Origin: Microbacterium elymi
Lineage (GTDB): Bacteria; Actinomycetota; Actinomycetes; Actinomycetales; Microbacteriaceae
Reading direction: 5' to 3'
NCBI RefSeq assembly: GCF_021582895.2
Contig: NZ_CP091139.2
Span: forward strand, 1,984,001 to 2,048,000
DNA: 64,000 bases
Shown here: positions 22,268-31,561 of the stretch, piece after piece
How positions within the stretch are numbered: position 1 is the stretch's first letter
Layout of the letters: each line of letters begins with the position of its first letter
Translations under genes and position numbers: made by a program
Notes under the pieces: model-generated
Seen by the model: the letters and a program-made list of their open reading frames with translations, nothing else
The model's database searches: none
Told to the model about the DNA's origin: nothing

Positions 22268-23793
22268 TGGATACGACGACGACCACCACCACGACGTCCG
22301 CCACGACAGGGAATCTCCACGCCATGACCCATACGCCCGCCCGGCCCTTCCCCACCGAGTTCCTGTTCGGTGCCGCCACCGCCGCGTTCCAGATCGAGGG
22401 CGCCGCCCACGAGGACGGCCGCCGCGATTCGATCTGGGACGCGTTCTGCCGCGTCCCCGGCGCCGTCATCAACGGCGACGACGGGGATGTCGCGTGTGAC
22501 CACTATCACCGCTACCGCGACGACGTCGCGCTGATGAAGCGGATGGGCGTGCAGACGTACCGGTTCTCCACGTCGTGGGCGCGGGTCCGGCCCGACGGCG
22601 GCGCGGTCAACGCGGCCGGCCTGGACTTCTACCGGCGGCTGGTCGACGAGCTGCTGGATGCCGGCATCCTGCCGTGGCTCACGCTGTACCACTGGGATCT
22701 GCCGCAGGCGCTGCAGGAGCAGGGCGGCTGGACCGTGCGCTCGACGGCCGACCGGTTCACCGAGTACGCGCTGGACATGCATGACGCGCTCGGGGACCGC
22801 GTCAACGTGTGGACCACGCTGAACGAGCCCTGGTGCGCGTCGTTCCTGAGCCACACCGCCGGCGTGCACGCGCCCGGGCACACCAGCGTGACCGAGGGGC
22901 TGCTCGCCGCGCACCACCTGCTGCTCGGGCACGGCCAGACCGTGCGCGAGCTGCGGGCTCGCGATGCCGCGCTGAACCTCGGGCTGACCCTGAACCTCAC
23001 CGTCGCCGACCCGGTGGACCCCGCCGATCCGGCCGACCGGGATGCCGCCCGGCGCATCGACGGGCAGTTCAACCGGTGGTTCCTGGACCCCGTGTTCCTC
23101 GGCCGGTACCCGGCCGACGTCGTGGACGACATCCGCGCCGTCGACGCGGACGCCGTCGCCCGCCTCGAGGACGCGATCCGGCCCGGCGACCTGCCGGTCA
23201 TCGCGACGCCCATCGACACGCTCGGCGTGAACTACTACCACGGCGAGTTCGTCGGCGGGCACGCCCCGGCCGAGGCGGTCACCGGCGGAGACGCGCCGAC
23301 CGCCCGGGCCACGGCATCCCCCTTCCCCTCGCACGACGGGATCTTCTGGCACGACCGCGACCTGCCGCGCACCCCGATGAACTGGGAGGTCCAGCCCGAG
23401 GGGCTGACCCGCCTGCTCGTGCGCGTGCAGCAGGAGTATGCCGGCGCGGCCGGCACCGCGCTGTACGTCACCGAGAACGGGGCGGCCTACGACGACGAGC
23501 CGGTCGTCGAGGACGGCGGGGTTCGCATCCACGATGACGAGCGCACCGAGTACGTGCGCGGGCACCTGGGTGCGGTGCTGGATGCGGTGGATGCCGGAGC
23601 CGACGTCCGCGGCTACTTCTACTGGTCGCTGCTGGACAATTTCGAGTGGGCGTGGGGCTACGACAAGCGGTTCGGCATCGTCCACGTCGACTACGACACG
23701 CAGGAGCGGACGGTCAAGGACAGCGGCCTCGAATACGCTCGCATCATCGGCGCCCGGGAGTTGGATGACATCGCCGCCGTCGCCGCGCGCTAA
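22264..23793 (+). CDS. bglC: GH1 beta-glucosidase
   Basis: 509 aa from the ATG at 22264 (overlapping the cebG stop); an ATG at 22324 giving MTHTPARPFP is an alternative that omits an odd run of eight Thr. Cytoplasmic GH1: substrate region FLFGAATAAFQIEGA, acid/base Glu in TTLNEPWC (about 185), nucleophile Glu in YVTENGAAYDDEP (about 405), and FYWSLLDNFEWAWGYDKRFG at the C-terminus. Cleaves imported cellobiose to glucose. Same gene order as Streptomyces cebEFG-bglC. The longer open frame back to 21310 is spurious. Confidence 0.92.
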   Translation: MMDTTTTTTTTSATTGNLHAMTHTPARPFPTEFLFGAATAAFQIEGAAHEDGRRDSIWDAFCRVPGAVINGDDGDVACDHYHRYRDDVALMKRMGVQTYRFSTSWARVRPDGGAVNAAGLDFYRRLVDELLDAGILPWLTLYHWDLPQALQEQGGWTVRSTADRFTEYALDMHDALGDRVNVWTTLNEPWCASFLSHTAGVHAPGHTSVTEGLLAAHHLLLGHGQTVRELRARDAALNLGLTLNLTVADPVDPADPADRDAARRIDGQFNRWFLDPVFLGRYPADVVDDIRAVDADAVARLEDAIRPGDLPVIATPIDTLGVNYYHGEFVGGHAPAEAVTGGDAPTARATASPFPSHDGIFWHDRDLPRTPMNWEVQPEGLTRLLVRVQQEYAGAAGTALYVTENGAAYDDEPVVEDGGVRIHDDERTEYVRGHLGAVLDAVDAGADVRGYFYWSLLDNFEWAWGYDKRFGIVHVDYDTQERTVKDSGLEYARIIGARELDDIAAVAAR

Positions 23794-23814
23794 CATCCGA
23801 CGGGAGGGGATCCG

Positions 23815-24822
23815 ATGAGCACACCGAGCACGCGCGCGACGATCGAAGAGGTCGCCGCCGCCGCCGGGGTGTCGCGCTCCACCGTCTCGCGCGTGGTGAA
23901 CGGATCCACGTCGGTCAGCCCGGCGGCCCTGGAATCGGTGCGGCGCGCAATCGCCGAGCTGAACTACGTGCCCAACCGGGCGGCCCGTTCGCTGGCGAGC
24001 CGGCAGACCCTCGCCATCGCGCTGGTCGTGCCCGAGGACACCACGAAGTTCTTCGGCGACCCGTTCTTCGCCGCGATCGTGTCCGGGATCAACGCGCGGC
24101 TGACGCGCTCGGACTATGTGCTGAACCTCTTCATCGCCAGCGACGACCCCGGCGACAAGATGACCAGCTACATGCGCGGGGGCAACGTCGACGGCGCGAT
24201 CATCGTCTCGCACCACACCAGCGACACCTTCATCGACCGGATCGCGGCGACCATGCCGGTGGTGTACGGCGGGCGTCCGATCCGCCACCGCGCATCCGAC
24301 TACTACGTCGACGTCGACAACCTGGTCGGCGGGCGGGATGCCACGAACCATCTGATCGCGCAGGGGCACCAGCGGATCGCGATGATCACCGGCCCGCTGA
24401 CGATGGCCGCGTCGCGCGACCGGCTGCAGGGCTTCCGCGACGCGCTGAGCGCGGCCGGGCTGACCGAGGTCGCCGTGGTCGACGGCGAGTTCACCTCGGA
24501 CGGCGGGGCGCGGGCGATGCGCGGCATCCTTCAGTCCGGCAACCGGCCCGACGCGGTCTTCGCGGCCAGCGATCTGATGGGACGCGGAGCCCTCGGCGTG
24601 CTCGCCGAACAGCGTGTGCGGATCCCCGAGGAGGTGGCGCTGATCGGCTTCGACGATTCGCCGGTCGCGACATCCGTCTCACCGCAGATGACCACGATGC
24701 GGCAGCCGTCGTTCGAGCAGGGCGAGAGCATGGCCGCCGTCCTGCTGGACATCCTGGCCGGCGGCGAGCCGCCGCACGAGACGGTCCTGCCCACCGAGCT
24801 CGTGGTCCGCGCCTCGGCCTGA
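23815..24822 (+). CDS. cebR: LacI-family cellobiose repressor
   Basis: 335 aa. HTH TIEEVAAAAGVSRSTVSRVVNGS (about 9-31), hinge RAARSLASRQ (about 56-65), effector domain with VDVDNLVGGRDATNHLIAQGH and LIGFDDSPVATSVSPQMTTMRQP. It ends the cebEFG-bglC operon 21 bp downstream of bglC, with GGGAGGGG as ribosome site. By analogy with CebR/CelR it binds the three TGGGAGCGCTCCCA boxes and is released by cellobiose, forming a closed feedback loop. Confidence 0.9.
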   Translation: MSTPSTRATIEEVAAAAGVSRSTVSRVVNGSTSVSPAALESVRRAIAELNYVPNRAARSLASRQTLAIALVVPEDTTKFFGDPFFAAIVSGINARLTRSDYVLNLFIASDDPGDKMTSYMRGGNVDGAIIVSHHTSDTFIDRIAATMPVVYGGRPIRHRASDYYVDVDNLVGGRDATNHLIAQGHQRIAMITGPLTMAASRDRLQGFRDALSAAGLTEVAVVDGEFTSDGGARAMRGILQSGNRPDAVFAASDLMGRGALGVLAEQRVRIPEEVALIGFDDSPVATSVSPQMTTMRQPSFEQGESMAAVLLDILAGGEPPHETVLPTELVVRASA

Positions 24823-24838
24823 GGGGGCTTCCGCGGGT

Positions 24839-25739
24839 CTATGCCGCCCGCTGCAAAGTCTGCCTGCACCGTTGCGTGCAGGGCGTTGTTCCACGGATCG
24901 TCGAAGCCGAGCGTGCGGCCGTCGTCGCGCACCGCGAAGCCGTAGTGGCGCAGCCGCTCGTGCAGCGCGCCGAGCGCGTCGGCGTCCGGCAGGGTCAGGT
25001 CGATCCGGCCCAGGCCGAGCGCCGGCATCCGCGGGCCGGCGCCGCGCGAATCCCAGACGTTCATCGCCATGTGATGGTGGTACCCGCCGGCGCTGACGAA
25101 CAGGGCGGTGTTGCCGAGCGTGGCGGTCGTGTCGAACCCCAGCGCGTCGACGTAGAAGGCGCGGGCGGTCGCGACATCCCCCACCGAGAGGTGGACGTGG
25201 CCGACGGATGCCGCGTCCTGCGCGGTGGATCCGGCCAGCACCTCTTCGGTCAGATGCTCGCGCAGATAGCCGTTCGGGTCGAGGAAGAGCGTGGACATCT
25301 CGACCTGCCCGTGCGTCCACGACCACTCGGTGCGGGCGCGGTCCCAGTACAGCTCGACGCCGTTGCCCTCCGGGTCGGTGAAGTAGAAGGCCTGGCTGAC
25401 CAGGTGATCCGCGCTGCCGGTGAACGTGCCCGGGGCATGCTGGGCGACCGAGTACAGCGCGGCGGCCAGCGCCGGCTGCGACTCGAACAGGATGGCGGTG
25501 TGGTACAGCCCGGCCGACCCGGCGGCCGCGTGGCGCAGGCTCGGCTCGTGCCGCAGGATGACGATCGGGCGGCCGGCGCGTCCGAGCGTGACGGTGTCGC
25601 CGGAGGCGTCCAGCACCTGCAGCGTCACCGCATCGCGGTAGAAGCGGGTCTGTGCGTCGAGGTCGGCCACCAGCAGGGTGACCGCCCCCATGGCCGTGGC
25701 GGCGGCGATGCGGTCGGCCGCGGCGAGCTGCGTATTCAT
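24839..25739 (-). CDS. VOC-family extradiol (catechol 2,3-) dioxygenase
   Basis: 299 aa after correction. Two glyoxalase/VOC domains: residues about 15-140 (AVTLLVADLDAQTRFYRDAV) and about 165-295 (VGHVHLSVGDVATARAFYVDALG). Candidate Fe(II) ligands are His in VGHVHLS, His in YHHHMAMN and Glu/Tyr residues of the C-terminal domain, as in CatE-type ring-cleavage enzymes. The frame breaks at 24862 (GCCTGC; true GCTGC), otherwise it would run on antisense through cebR; corrected, it ends HATVQQTLQRAA at 24839. Convergent with cebR. Confidence 0.75.
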
Positions 25740-25746
25740 ATGAATA
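25733..25746. promoter_or_regulatory. Perfect palindrome over a start codon
   Basis: TATTCATATGAATA, a perfect 14-bp dyad containing the dioxygenase ATG (25739). AT-rich sites of this type in GC-rich DNA suit a MarR- or PadR-type regulator. No candidate regulator adjoins it. Confidence 0.5.
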
Positions 25747-25788
25747 GACAACCGGTGGCCCGCCCCCCGCATTCCCCGCCCTCCTGTC

Positions 25789-25870
25789 CGCGAAATCGTA
25801 CGATCTGGCCGACTGCACATGAAACTCGGCCCAGAATGATGTTCACTCGGCCGGATCGTACGATTTCGAC
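25789..25870. repeat. 82-bp palindromic intergenic element, copy 2
   Basis: CGCGAAATCGTACGATCTGGCCGA and the inverted GGCCGGATCGTACGATTTCG flank a centre of the same size as copies 1 and 3, more diverged inside. It occupies the gap between the permease stop (25882) and the dioxygenase start (25739), both on the minus strand. Confidence 0.85.
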
Positions 25871-25881
25871 GAGGCGGGAGG

Positions 25882-27200
25882 CTACTCGGGGTCGCCGCCG
25901 AGCGGGCCGACGGCCGGGATCGGTCCGCCATCGTCGGCGCCGGTCTTCCGAGCCCGCGCGATCGCGTTGCCCCCGTGGTAGATGACCAGCGCCGCGGCTG
26001 CGCCGAGCACGATCCCGGTGAGCTGGAAGTCGCCCCAGCCCATCGTGAAGTTCGCGATCGCGATCACCAGGGCCACCGCCCCGGTGTACTGGTTGACCGG
26101 GCGCGAGAAATCCACGCGGTTGTCGACCCAGATCTTGATCCCGATGATCCCGATCAGGCCGTACAGCGCCGTGGTCGCCCCGCCCAGCACGCCGGCCGGG
26201 ATGGTGTTGAACAGCGCGCCGATCTTCGGCGACAGCGCCAGCAGGATCGCCACGATGCCGGCCACCCAGTACGCCGCGGTCGAATAGACGCGGGTCGCGG
26301 CCATCACCCCGATGTTCTCGCCGTAGGTCGTCGTGCCCGAGCCGCCGAACGTGCCCGCGATCGCGGTCGAGACGCCGTCGGCGATCAGGGCCCGTCCGGT
26401 CTGCCTGTTCACCGAGTTGTCGGTCATGGTCGCCACCGCGCGCACGTGCCCGACGTTCTCGGCGATCAGGACGAGCACGACCGGCAGGAACATCGCGATC
26501 GCAGCCCAGGTGCCGGGCGCGGCGAAGTTCGCGAAGTGGAACTCGGGCAGCCCGACCCACGCGGCATCCGACACCGCCTTCCAGTCGATCTGCCCCTGGA
26601 TCCCGGCGGCCACGTATCCGACCAGCACGCCGAGGAAGATCGAGATGCGTCCGAGGAATCCCCGGAACAGCACGCTGAACAGGATGACGGCGGCCAGCGT
26701 GATCCCGGCGGTCAGCGGCTGCTTCTCGACGTTGCCCCACGCCGCCGGCGCGAGGTTGAAGCCGATGAGGGCGACGATGGCACCAGCGACCACCGGCGGC
26801 ATGAACCGGTCGACCCACGAGATCCCCGCGAACTGCACCACGAGACCGATGACGGCCAGCAGGATGCCGACGGCCACGATGCCGGCCAGCGCCGTGCCCA
26901 TGCCGGCGGATGCCGTGGCCGCTGTCACCGGCGCGATGAACGCGAACGACGATCCCAGGTAGCTGGGCAGCTGTTGCGGGTGACCAGCAGGAACAGGATC
27001 GTGCCGATGCCGGAGAACAGCAGCGTGGTCGAGACGGGGAAGCCGGTCAGGATCGGGACCAGGAACGTCGCGCCGAACATCGCGACGACGTGCTGCGCCC
27101 CGATCGCGATGGTCGCGGGCCAGTTCAGCCGCTCACCGGGGTGCACCACCTCGCCGGGGGCGACGGTGCGGCCGTTTCCGTGCAGGGTCCAGAGGGGCAT
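25882..27200 (-). CDS. NCS2-family uracil/xanthine permease
   Basis: 439 aa after correction. 14-helix nucleobase:cation symporter 2: LNWPATIAIGAQHVVAMFGATFLVPILTGFP (about 24-54), the NCS2 half-helix motif region SYLGSSFAFIAP (about 88) and GGSGTTTYGENIGVMAATRVYS (about 265-286). Uracil permease (UraA-like) is the closest type. One base is missing near 26972 (CAACAGCTG), where VTRN joins LPSYLGSS. Located next to purC but probably its own transcript. Confidence 0.88.
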
Positions 27201-27288
27201 GCGGGCTCCAGGGGGTCGGGGGACGACGCAGATGCCGCCCAGACGACTTTACTGGGAGGATGCTGTGAGCCGCACCTCCTGAGCCCGA

Positions 27289-28185
27289 CTATCCGGCGAG
27301 GCGCTCGATCAGCTCGCGGTAGCGGGCGGCGGTCCGCTCGACCACGTCGGCGGGCAGCGTCGGCGGCTCGCCTTCCCGGGACCAGTGTGCGGCGAGCCAG
27401 TCGCGCACGATCTGCTTGTCGAAGCTCGCCATCCGCTCGGCCGGTGTCTGGCCGGCCGCCCAGGCCGCGGCATCCCAATACCGCGACGAGTCCGCGGTGA
27501 GCACCTCGTCGGCCAGCGTGACCACGCCGTCGGCGTCGACGCCGAACTCGAACTTCGTGTCGGCCAGGATCAGGCCGCGCGCATCGGCGGTGGCGGCCCC
27601 CCGCTCGTAGATCTGCAGCGACAGCGTCCGGATCCGCTCGGCGTGCTCGACGCCGACGAGCTCGACGGTCCGCTCGAACGAGATGTTCTCGTCATGGGCG
27701 CCCTGCGGGGCCTTGTAGGCGGGGGTGAAGATCGGCGCCGGCAGCCGGTCGCCGTTGCGCAGACCGTCCGGCAGATGGATGCCGCACACAGTCTGGCTCG
27801 CCTGGTACTCGCCCCATCCCGATCCGGTGAGGTAGCCGCGCACCACGCATTCGATCGGGAGCATCCGCAGCGCTCGCACCACCATCGCGCGTCCCCGGAC
27901 GGCGGCCGGGATCTCGGCATCCGGGATCAGATGATTGGGGATGCCGGGTCCGCCGTCGCCTCCGGCAAGTCGATCGAACCACCACAGTGTCAGCGTCGTG
28001 AGCAGTTCGCCCTTGCCGGGGATCGGCGGCTCGAGCAGCACGTCGAACGAGCTCACCCGGTCGCTGGCGACCACCAGCATCCGGTCCGGCTCGCCGCCGG
28101 CCGGCAGATCGGCGGGGACGTAGAGGTCGCGCACCTTGCCGGAGTAAGTGTGCGTCCAGCCGGGAAGTTCGAGAGGGGCGGTCAC
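27289..28185 (-). CDS. purC: SAICAR synthetase
   Basis: 298 aa, intact. Phosphoribosylaminoimidazole-succinocarboxamide synthase, step 8 of purine synthesis. Motifs: SGKVRDLYVP (about 15-24), ASDRVSSFDVLLEPPIPGKG (about 40-59), ECVVRGYLTGSGW (about 110-122) and ILADTKFEFG (about 215). GTG start at 28185. The Ser/Arg-rich upstream extension of the open frame is not conserved. Confidence 0.93.
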   Translation of the reverse strand: MTAPLELPGWTHTYSGKVRDLYVPADLPAGGEPDRMLVVASDRVSSFDVLLEPPIPGKGELLTTLTLWWFDRLAGGDGGPGIPNHLIPDAEIPAAVRGRAMVVRALRMLPIECVVRGYLTGSGWGEYQASQTVCGIHLPDGLRNGDRLPAPIFTPAYKAPQGAHDENISFERTVELVGVEHAERIRTLSLQIYERGAATADARGLILADTKFEFGVDADGVVTLADEVLTADSSRYWDAAAWAAGQTPAERMASFDKQIVRDWLAAHWSREGEPPTLPADVVERTAARYRELIERLAG

Positions 28186-28240
28186 CCGCCCATCCTCCCA
28201 CTTCCGTCGGACCGCACTTTCAGCGAGGGGTCGGAACGTG

Positions 28241-28258
28241 TATAGTCCATCTGGACTA
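28241..28258 (+). promoter_or_regulatory. padR promoter -10 with overlapping operator
   Basis: TATAGT at 28241-28246 is a good -10 box. TAGTCC-ATCT-GGACTA (28243-28258), a perfect 6-bp-arm dyad, overlaps it and would block RNA polymerase when bound. The PadR encoded 16 bp downstream is the likely ligand. Confidence 0.65.
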
Positions 28259-28273
28259 GTCGATAAGGAGCAT

Positions 28274-28900
28274 ATGGTGACGGATGCCGCGCTCACGCCC
28301 CTCGGGGCGATGGTGCTCGCGCTGCTGCACGAGGGCGACATGCACCCGTACGAGATGATCCGGATGCTGCGGCACCGCCGCGACGACCGGATGGTCAAGC
28401 TCACCAACGGCACGTTCTACCACACGGTCGCCCGCCTCGAGCGGGACGGGCTGATCGCCGAGGCCGGCACCGACCGCGAGGGCAACCGCCCCGAGCGGAC
28501 GACGTACGCGCTGACGCCGGCGGGCCCGCCGGCGCTGGCCGAGTGGGTGAGCGCCCACCTCTCGCGCACGGACGGCGCCGCCAGTTTCCGCGTCGCGCTC
28601 GCCGAGGCGCACAACCTCAGCCGGACGGAGGTCGCCGCCCAGCTCGCGACGCGACGCGCCGGACTCGCCGAGGAATACGAGGCGCTGCGCATCGGGTTGC
28701 AGTCTGCACGTGCGCGCGGGACGGCCGGCCAGTTCATGGTCGAGGTCGAACGCCATCTGCATCTGCTCGGGGCCGAACTCGAGTGGACCGATTCCTTCCT
28801 CGCGCGGCTCGCCGACGAAGACTACCTCTGGGGCGTCGCCGATCTCAGCCCCGCTCAGATCGCGCACCATCAGGAACTGCGAAAGGCAGCCCAGAAATGA
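28274..28900 (+). CDS. PadR-family regulator of the adjacent exporter
   Basis: 208 aa. PadR winged helix: LGAMVLALLHEGDMHPYEMIRML (about 9-31), VKLTNGTFYHTVARLERDGLI (about 40-60), with a long C-terminal helical (Vir_C-type) dimerisation domain. AAGGAG is 3 bp upstream of the ATG. The next gene, an MFS exporter, overlaps by 4 bp, a classic PadR/drug-exporter pair; repression is presumably lifted by a toxic compound. Confidence 0.87.
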   Translation: MVTDAALTPLGAMVLALLHEGDMHPYEMIRMLRHRRDDRMVKLTNGTFYHTVARLERDGLIAEAGTDREGNRPERTTYALTPAGPPALAEWVSAHLSRTDGAASFRVALAEAHNLSRTEVAAQLATRRAGLAEEYEALRIGLQSARARGTAGQFMVEVERHLHLLGAELEWTDSFLARLADEDYLWGVADLSPAQIAHHQELRKAAQK

Positions 28901-30456
28901 CACAGACGCCCCCGCCGACGGCATCCGTCCCCGACGGCACCGCCGCGAACGGCACCGCCCCGACGACATCCGTCCGCCGCGGCGCCACTCCGCGCAAGCC
29001 CGTGGCCGGCCCTGTGGGCCCTGGTCATCGGGTTCTTCATGATCCTCGTCGACACCACGATCGTCTCGGTGGCCAACCCCGCGATCAAGGCTGCGCTGGA
29101 TCCGGACACCAACAACCTCGACAACGTGGTCTGGGTCACGAGCGCCTACCTGCTCGCCTACGCCGTCCCGCTGCTGATCACCGGGCGCCTGGGCGACCGG
29201 TTCGGCCCGAAGAACATCTACCTCATCGGTCTGGCCGTGTTCACCCTCGCCTCGTTCGGCGCGGGGATGTCGGCCACGCTGCCGATGCTGATCGCGTTCC
29301 GCGCGGTGCAGGGCCTGGGCGCTGCGCTGATGACCCCGCAGACGATGGCCGTGATCACCCGCACCTTCCCGCCGAACCAGCGCGGTGCCGCCATGGGGCT
29401 GTGGGGCGCCACCTCCGGCGTTGCGATGCTCGTGGGGCCGCTGGCCGGCGGCCTGCTCGTGGACGGCTTCGGGTGGGAGTGGATCTTCTTCATCAACCTT
29501 CCGGTCGGCGTGATCGGATTCGTGTTGGCCTGGATCCTCGTGCCCAAGCTGCCCACGCATCCGCACCGGTTCGACATGGTCGGGGTGTTCCTGTCGGCGG
29601 CCGCGCTGTTCTTCATCGTGTTCGGCCTGCAGGAGGGCGAGAAGTACGACTGGGGCGCCATCTGGGGACCGATCACGGTCTGGGAGCTGATCCTGTTCGG
29701 CGCCGTGCTGCTGGGGTGTTCATCTGGCAGCAGGCCAAGACCAAGAGCGAAGCGCTCGTGCCGATGGTGCTGTTCGCCGACCGCAATTTCTCGGTGTCGA
29801 ACCTCGGGATCGCGATCGTCGGGTTCACCGTGACGTCGATGACCCTGCCGATGATGTTCTTCATCCAGCTCGCACGCGGGCTCACGCCGACCCAGTCGGC
29901 GCTGCTGATGATCCCGATGGCCGTGCTCGCGGGCGTGCTCGCCCCGTTCGCCGGGCGGCTGCTGGACCGCATCGACGCACGATTCCTGCTCGTTCCGGGC
30001 GTCGGCCTGTTCGCGGCCGCGCTGTTCTGGTACGCCGCGCTGATGAACATGGACTCGCCGATCTGGATGTTCCTGCTCCCCTCCGCCCTGATGGGCCTGG
30101 GCAGCGCGGGGGTCTGGGGACCCCTGGCCACCACCGCCACGCGCAGCCTCCAGCCGCGGCAGGCGGGGGCCGGTGCCGGCATCTACAACACCACCCGCAC
30201 CATGGGCTCGGTGCTCGGGTCGGCGGCCATCGCCTCGTTCATGCAGGCGCGGCTCGAGTCCAACCTGCCGGGCGCGAGCGAGCACGCGGGCGCGATGGGG
30301 ACGGGCGGCCAGCTGCCGGCGGTCATCGCCGGCGGATTCTCGGACGCGATGGCGCAGGCGATGCTGCTGCCGGCGATCGTGATGGCCGTGGGCGTCATCG
30401 TCGTGCTGTTCATGAAGCCGACCGACTCGGCCGCCTGGCACGACGCGCACCAGTAG
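28897..30456 (+). CDS. MFS drug exporter (DHA2/EmrB-QacA type, 14 helices)
   Basis: 519 aa after two corrections. A Pro/Thr-rich cytoplasmic lead of about 35 residues precedes helix 1 ([24 protein letters not shown]). DHA2 motifs include [25 protein letters not shown] (motif A, about 70-95) and [21 protein letters not shown]. One A is inserted at 28990 (GCAAGC) and one G is missing near 29717 (LLGVFIWQQ). Proton-driven drug efflux under control of the adjacent PadR. Confidence 0.88.
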   Translation: MTQTPPPTASVPDGTAANGTAPTTSVRRGATPRKPVAGPVGPGHRVLHDPRRHHDRLGGQPRDQGCAGSGHQQPRQRGLGHERLPARLRRPAADHRAPGRPVRPEEHLPHRSGRVHPRLVRRGDVGHAADADRVPRGAGPGRCADDPADDGRDHPHLPAEPARCRHGAVGRHLRRCDARGAAGRRPARGRLRVGVDLLHQPSGRRDRIRVGLDPRAQAAHASAPVRHGRGVPVGGRAVLHRVRPAGGREVRLGRHLGTDHGLGADPVRRRAAGVFIWQQAKTKSEALVPMVLFADRNFSVSNLGIAIVGFTVTSMTLPMMFFIQLARGLTPTQSALLMIPMAVLAGVLAPFAGRLLDRIDARFLLVPGVGLFAAALFWYAALMNMDSPIWMFLLPSALMGLGSAGVWGPLATTATRSLQPRQAGAGAGIYNTTRTMGSVLGSAAIASFMQARLESNLPGASEHAGAMGTGGQLPAVIAGGFSDAMAQAMLLPAIVMAVGVIVVLFMKPTDSAAWHDAHQ

Positions 30457-30467
30457 CGCACGACGCG

Positions 30468-30503
30468 AAGGGCCGGCCCCCGCTGTGCGGGGTGCCGGCC
30501 CTT
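30468..30503. terminator. Bidirectional terminator
   Basis: AAGGGCCGGC(CC)CCGC-TGT-GCGG(GGT)GCCGGCCCTT forms a stem of about 15 bp bounded by AA and TT. It lies between the convergent MFS exporter and siderophore-interacting protein genes. Confidence 0.85.
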
Positions 30504-30528
30504 CAAAGCGGGGCCGCTTCGCTCGGTC

Positions 30529-31388
30529 TCAGTCCGGGTCGACGGGGTCGATCGGGGCGTGGTGATCCCACGCCTGCACGCCGACCCGCCAGTAGCCGGA
30601 CACGCTGTACTGCTCCCGCGGCAGATGCAGAGTGTGCCGCAGGTGGCGGCGCACGGGCACGAGAGCGGATGCCTCGCCCGCCGCGAACACGTAGGTCGAG
30701 GCATCCACCCCCACCGCGGTGAGGGTGCCGACGAGGTCGGCGCCGGGCTCGGGGAGTGCAGGCCGAACGTGCGGTCGGAGCCCTGTCGGGAGAGGAATCC
30801 GGCGAGGTAGCCGCGCGCCGCGGAGAGGTCGTCGACCTGCGCGATGATCTCCACGGCGGTCGAGGTCGGCACTTCGGCCAGCCAGCGTCCCGCCGAAGGC
30901 AGCGACGTGCCGTCCACGACGAGCACGATGCGCGGGGCGTTCTGGGTGGCGCGCTTGGAACCGCGCGGGCCGACGAGCACGAGGCGGTCGCCGACGGCCG
31001 CCTTCGCTCCCCACTGCGCGGCCGGGCCGGCATCGGCGTGGCGCAGGATGTCGAGGTCGACCAGGCGCGACCCGTCTTCGTCGCGGACGTTCAGCGGGGT
31101 GAAATCGCGCCCGAACGTCGCCTCGGCGGGGCGGACGATGCCGTCCCCGTCGGGTGCGGCGTGCGGGGCGACGAGCTCGCCGGTGGACGGGTCGGGGAAG
31201 AACGTGCGGGTGTGGTCGCTCGGGCCGGCGCTGACGAAGTCGCCGAAGTCGGGGCCGGTCAGGGTGACCCGGATGTACTCCGGCGCCGGGGTGCTGACCG
31301 CCACGACCGTCGCCTCGCGTGCGGTGAAGCGGTTGCGGCCGCCCTCACGGTGGAACAGCGCCGACTCGTCGGCAACGACATCCGTCAT
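30529..31388 (-). CDS. Siderophore-interacting protein (FAD/NAD(P)H ferric reductase)
   Basis: 286 aa after correction. SIP/ViuB family: FAD-binding 9 domain (about 20-140, EYIRVTLTGPDFGDFV, then RDFTPLNVRDE) and the C-terminal SIP domain with VFAAGEASALVPVRRHLR (about 220) and SGYWRVGVQAWDHH. It reduces ferric siderophores in the cytoplasm to release iron. One C is missing near 30757 (LHSPEPGADLVG). No uptake genes or clear IdeR box adjoin it. Confidence 0.87.
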
Positions 31389-31561
31389 GACATCCCTCCT
31401 CGTGCCGCGCAGATCGCGACATCCCTAGCCAATCATGAGACCCGACGGGGCGGGCGCCGGCGTCGAGACCGGGGATTCTTCGCGAGGCCGAGGGTGGTGT
31501 CCCCGGTTTCGCGGGGATCACCCGGTTTCGGCGAATCGCGGTGCCGGGGCGGGCGGATGCC

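Noticed and set aside
21310..23793. 827-aa open frame covering cebG and the GH1 gene
   Set aside because: Only the part from 22264 is GH1-like; the rest is an Arg/His/Pro-rich shadow frame of cebG.
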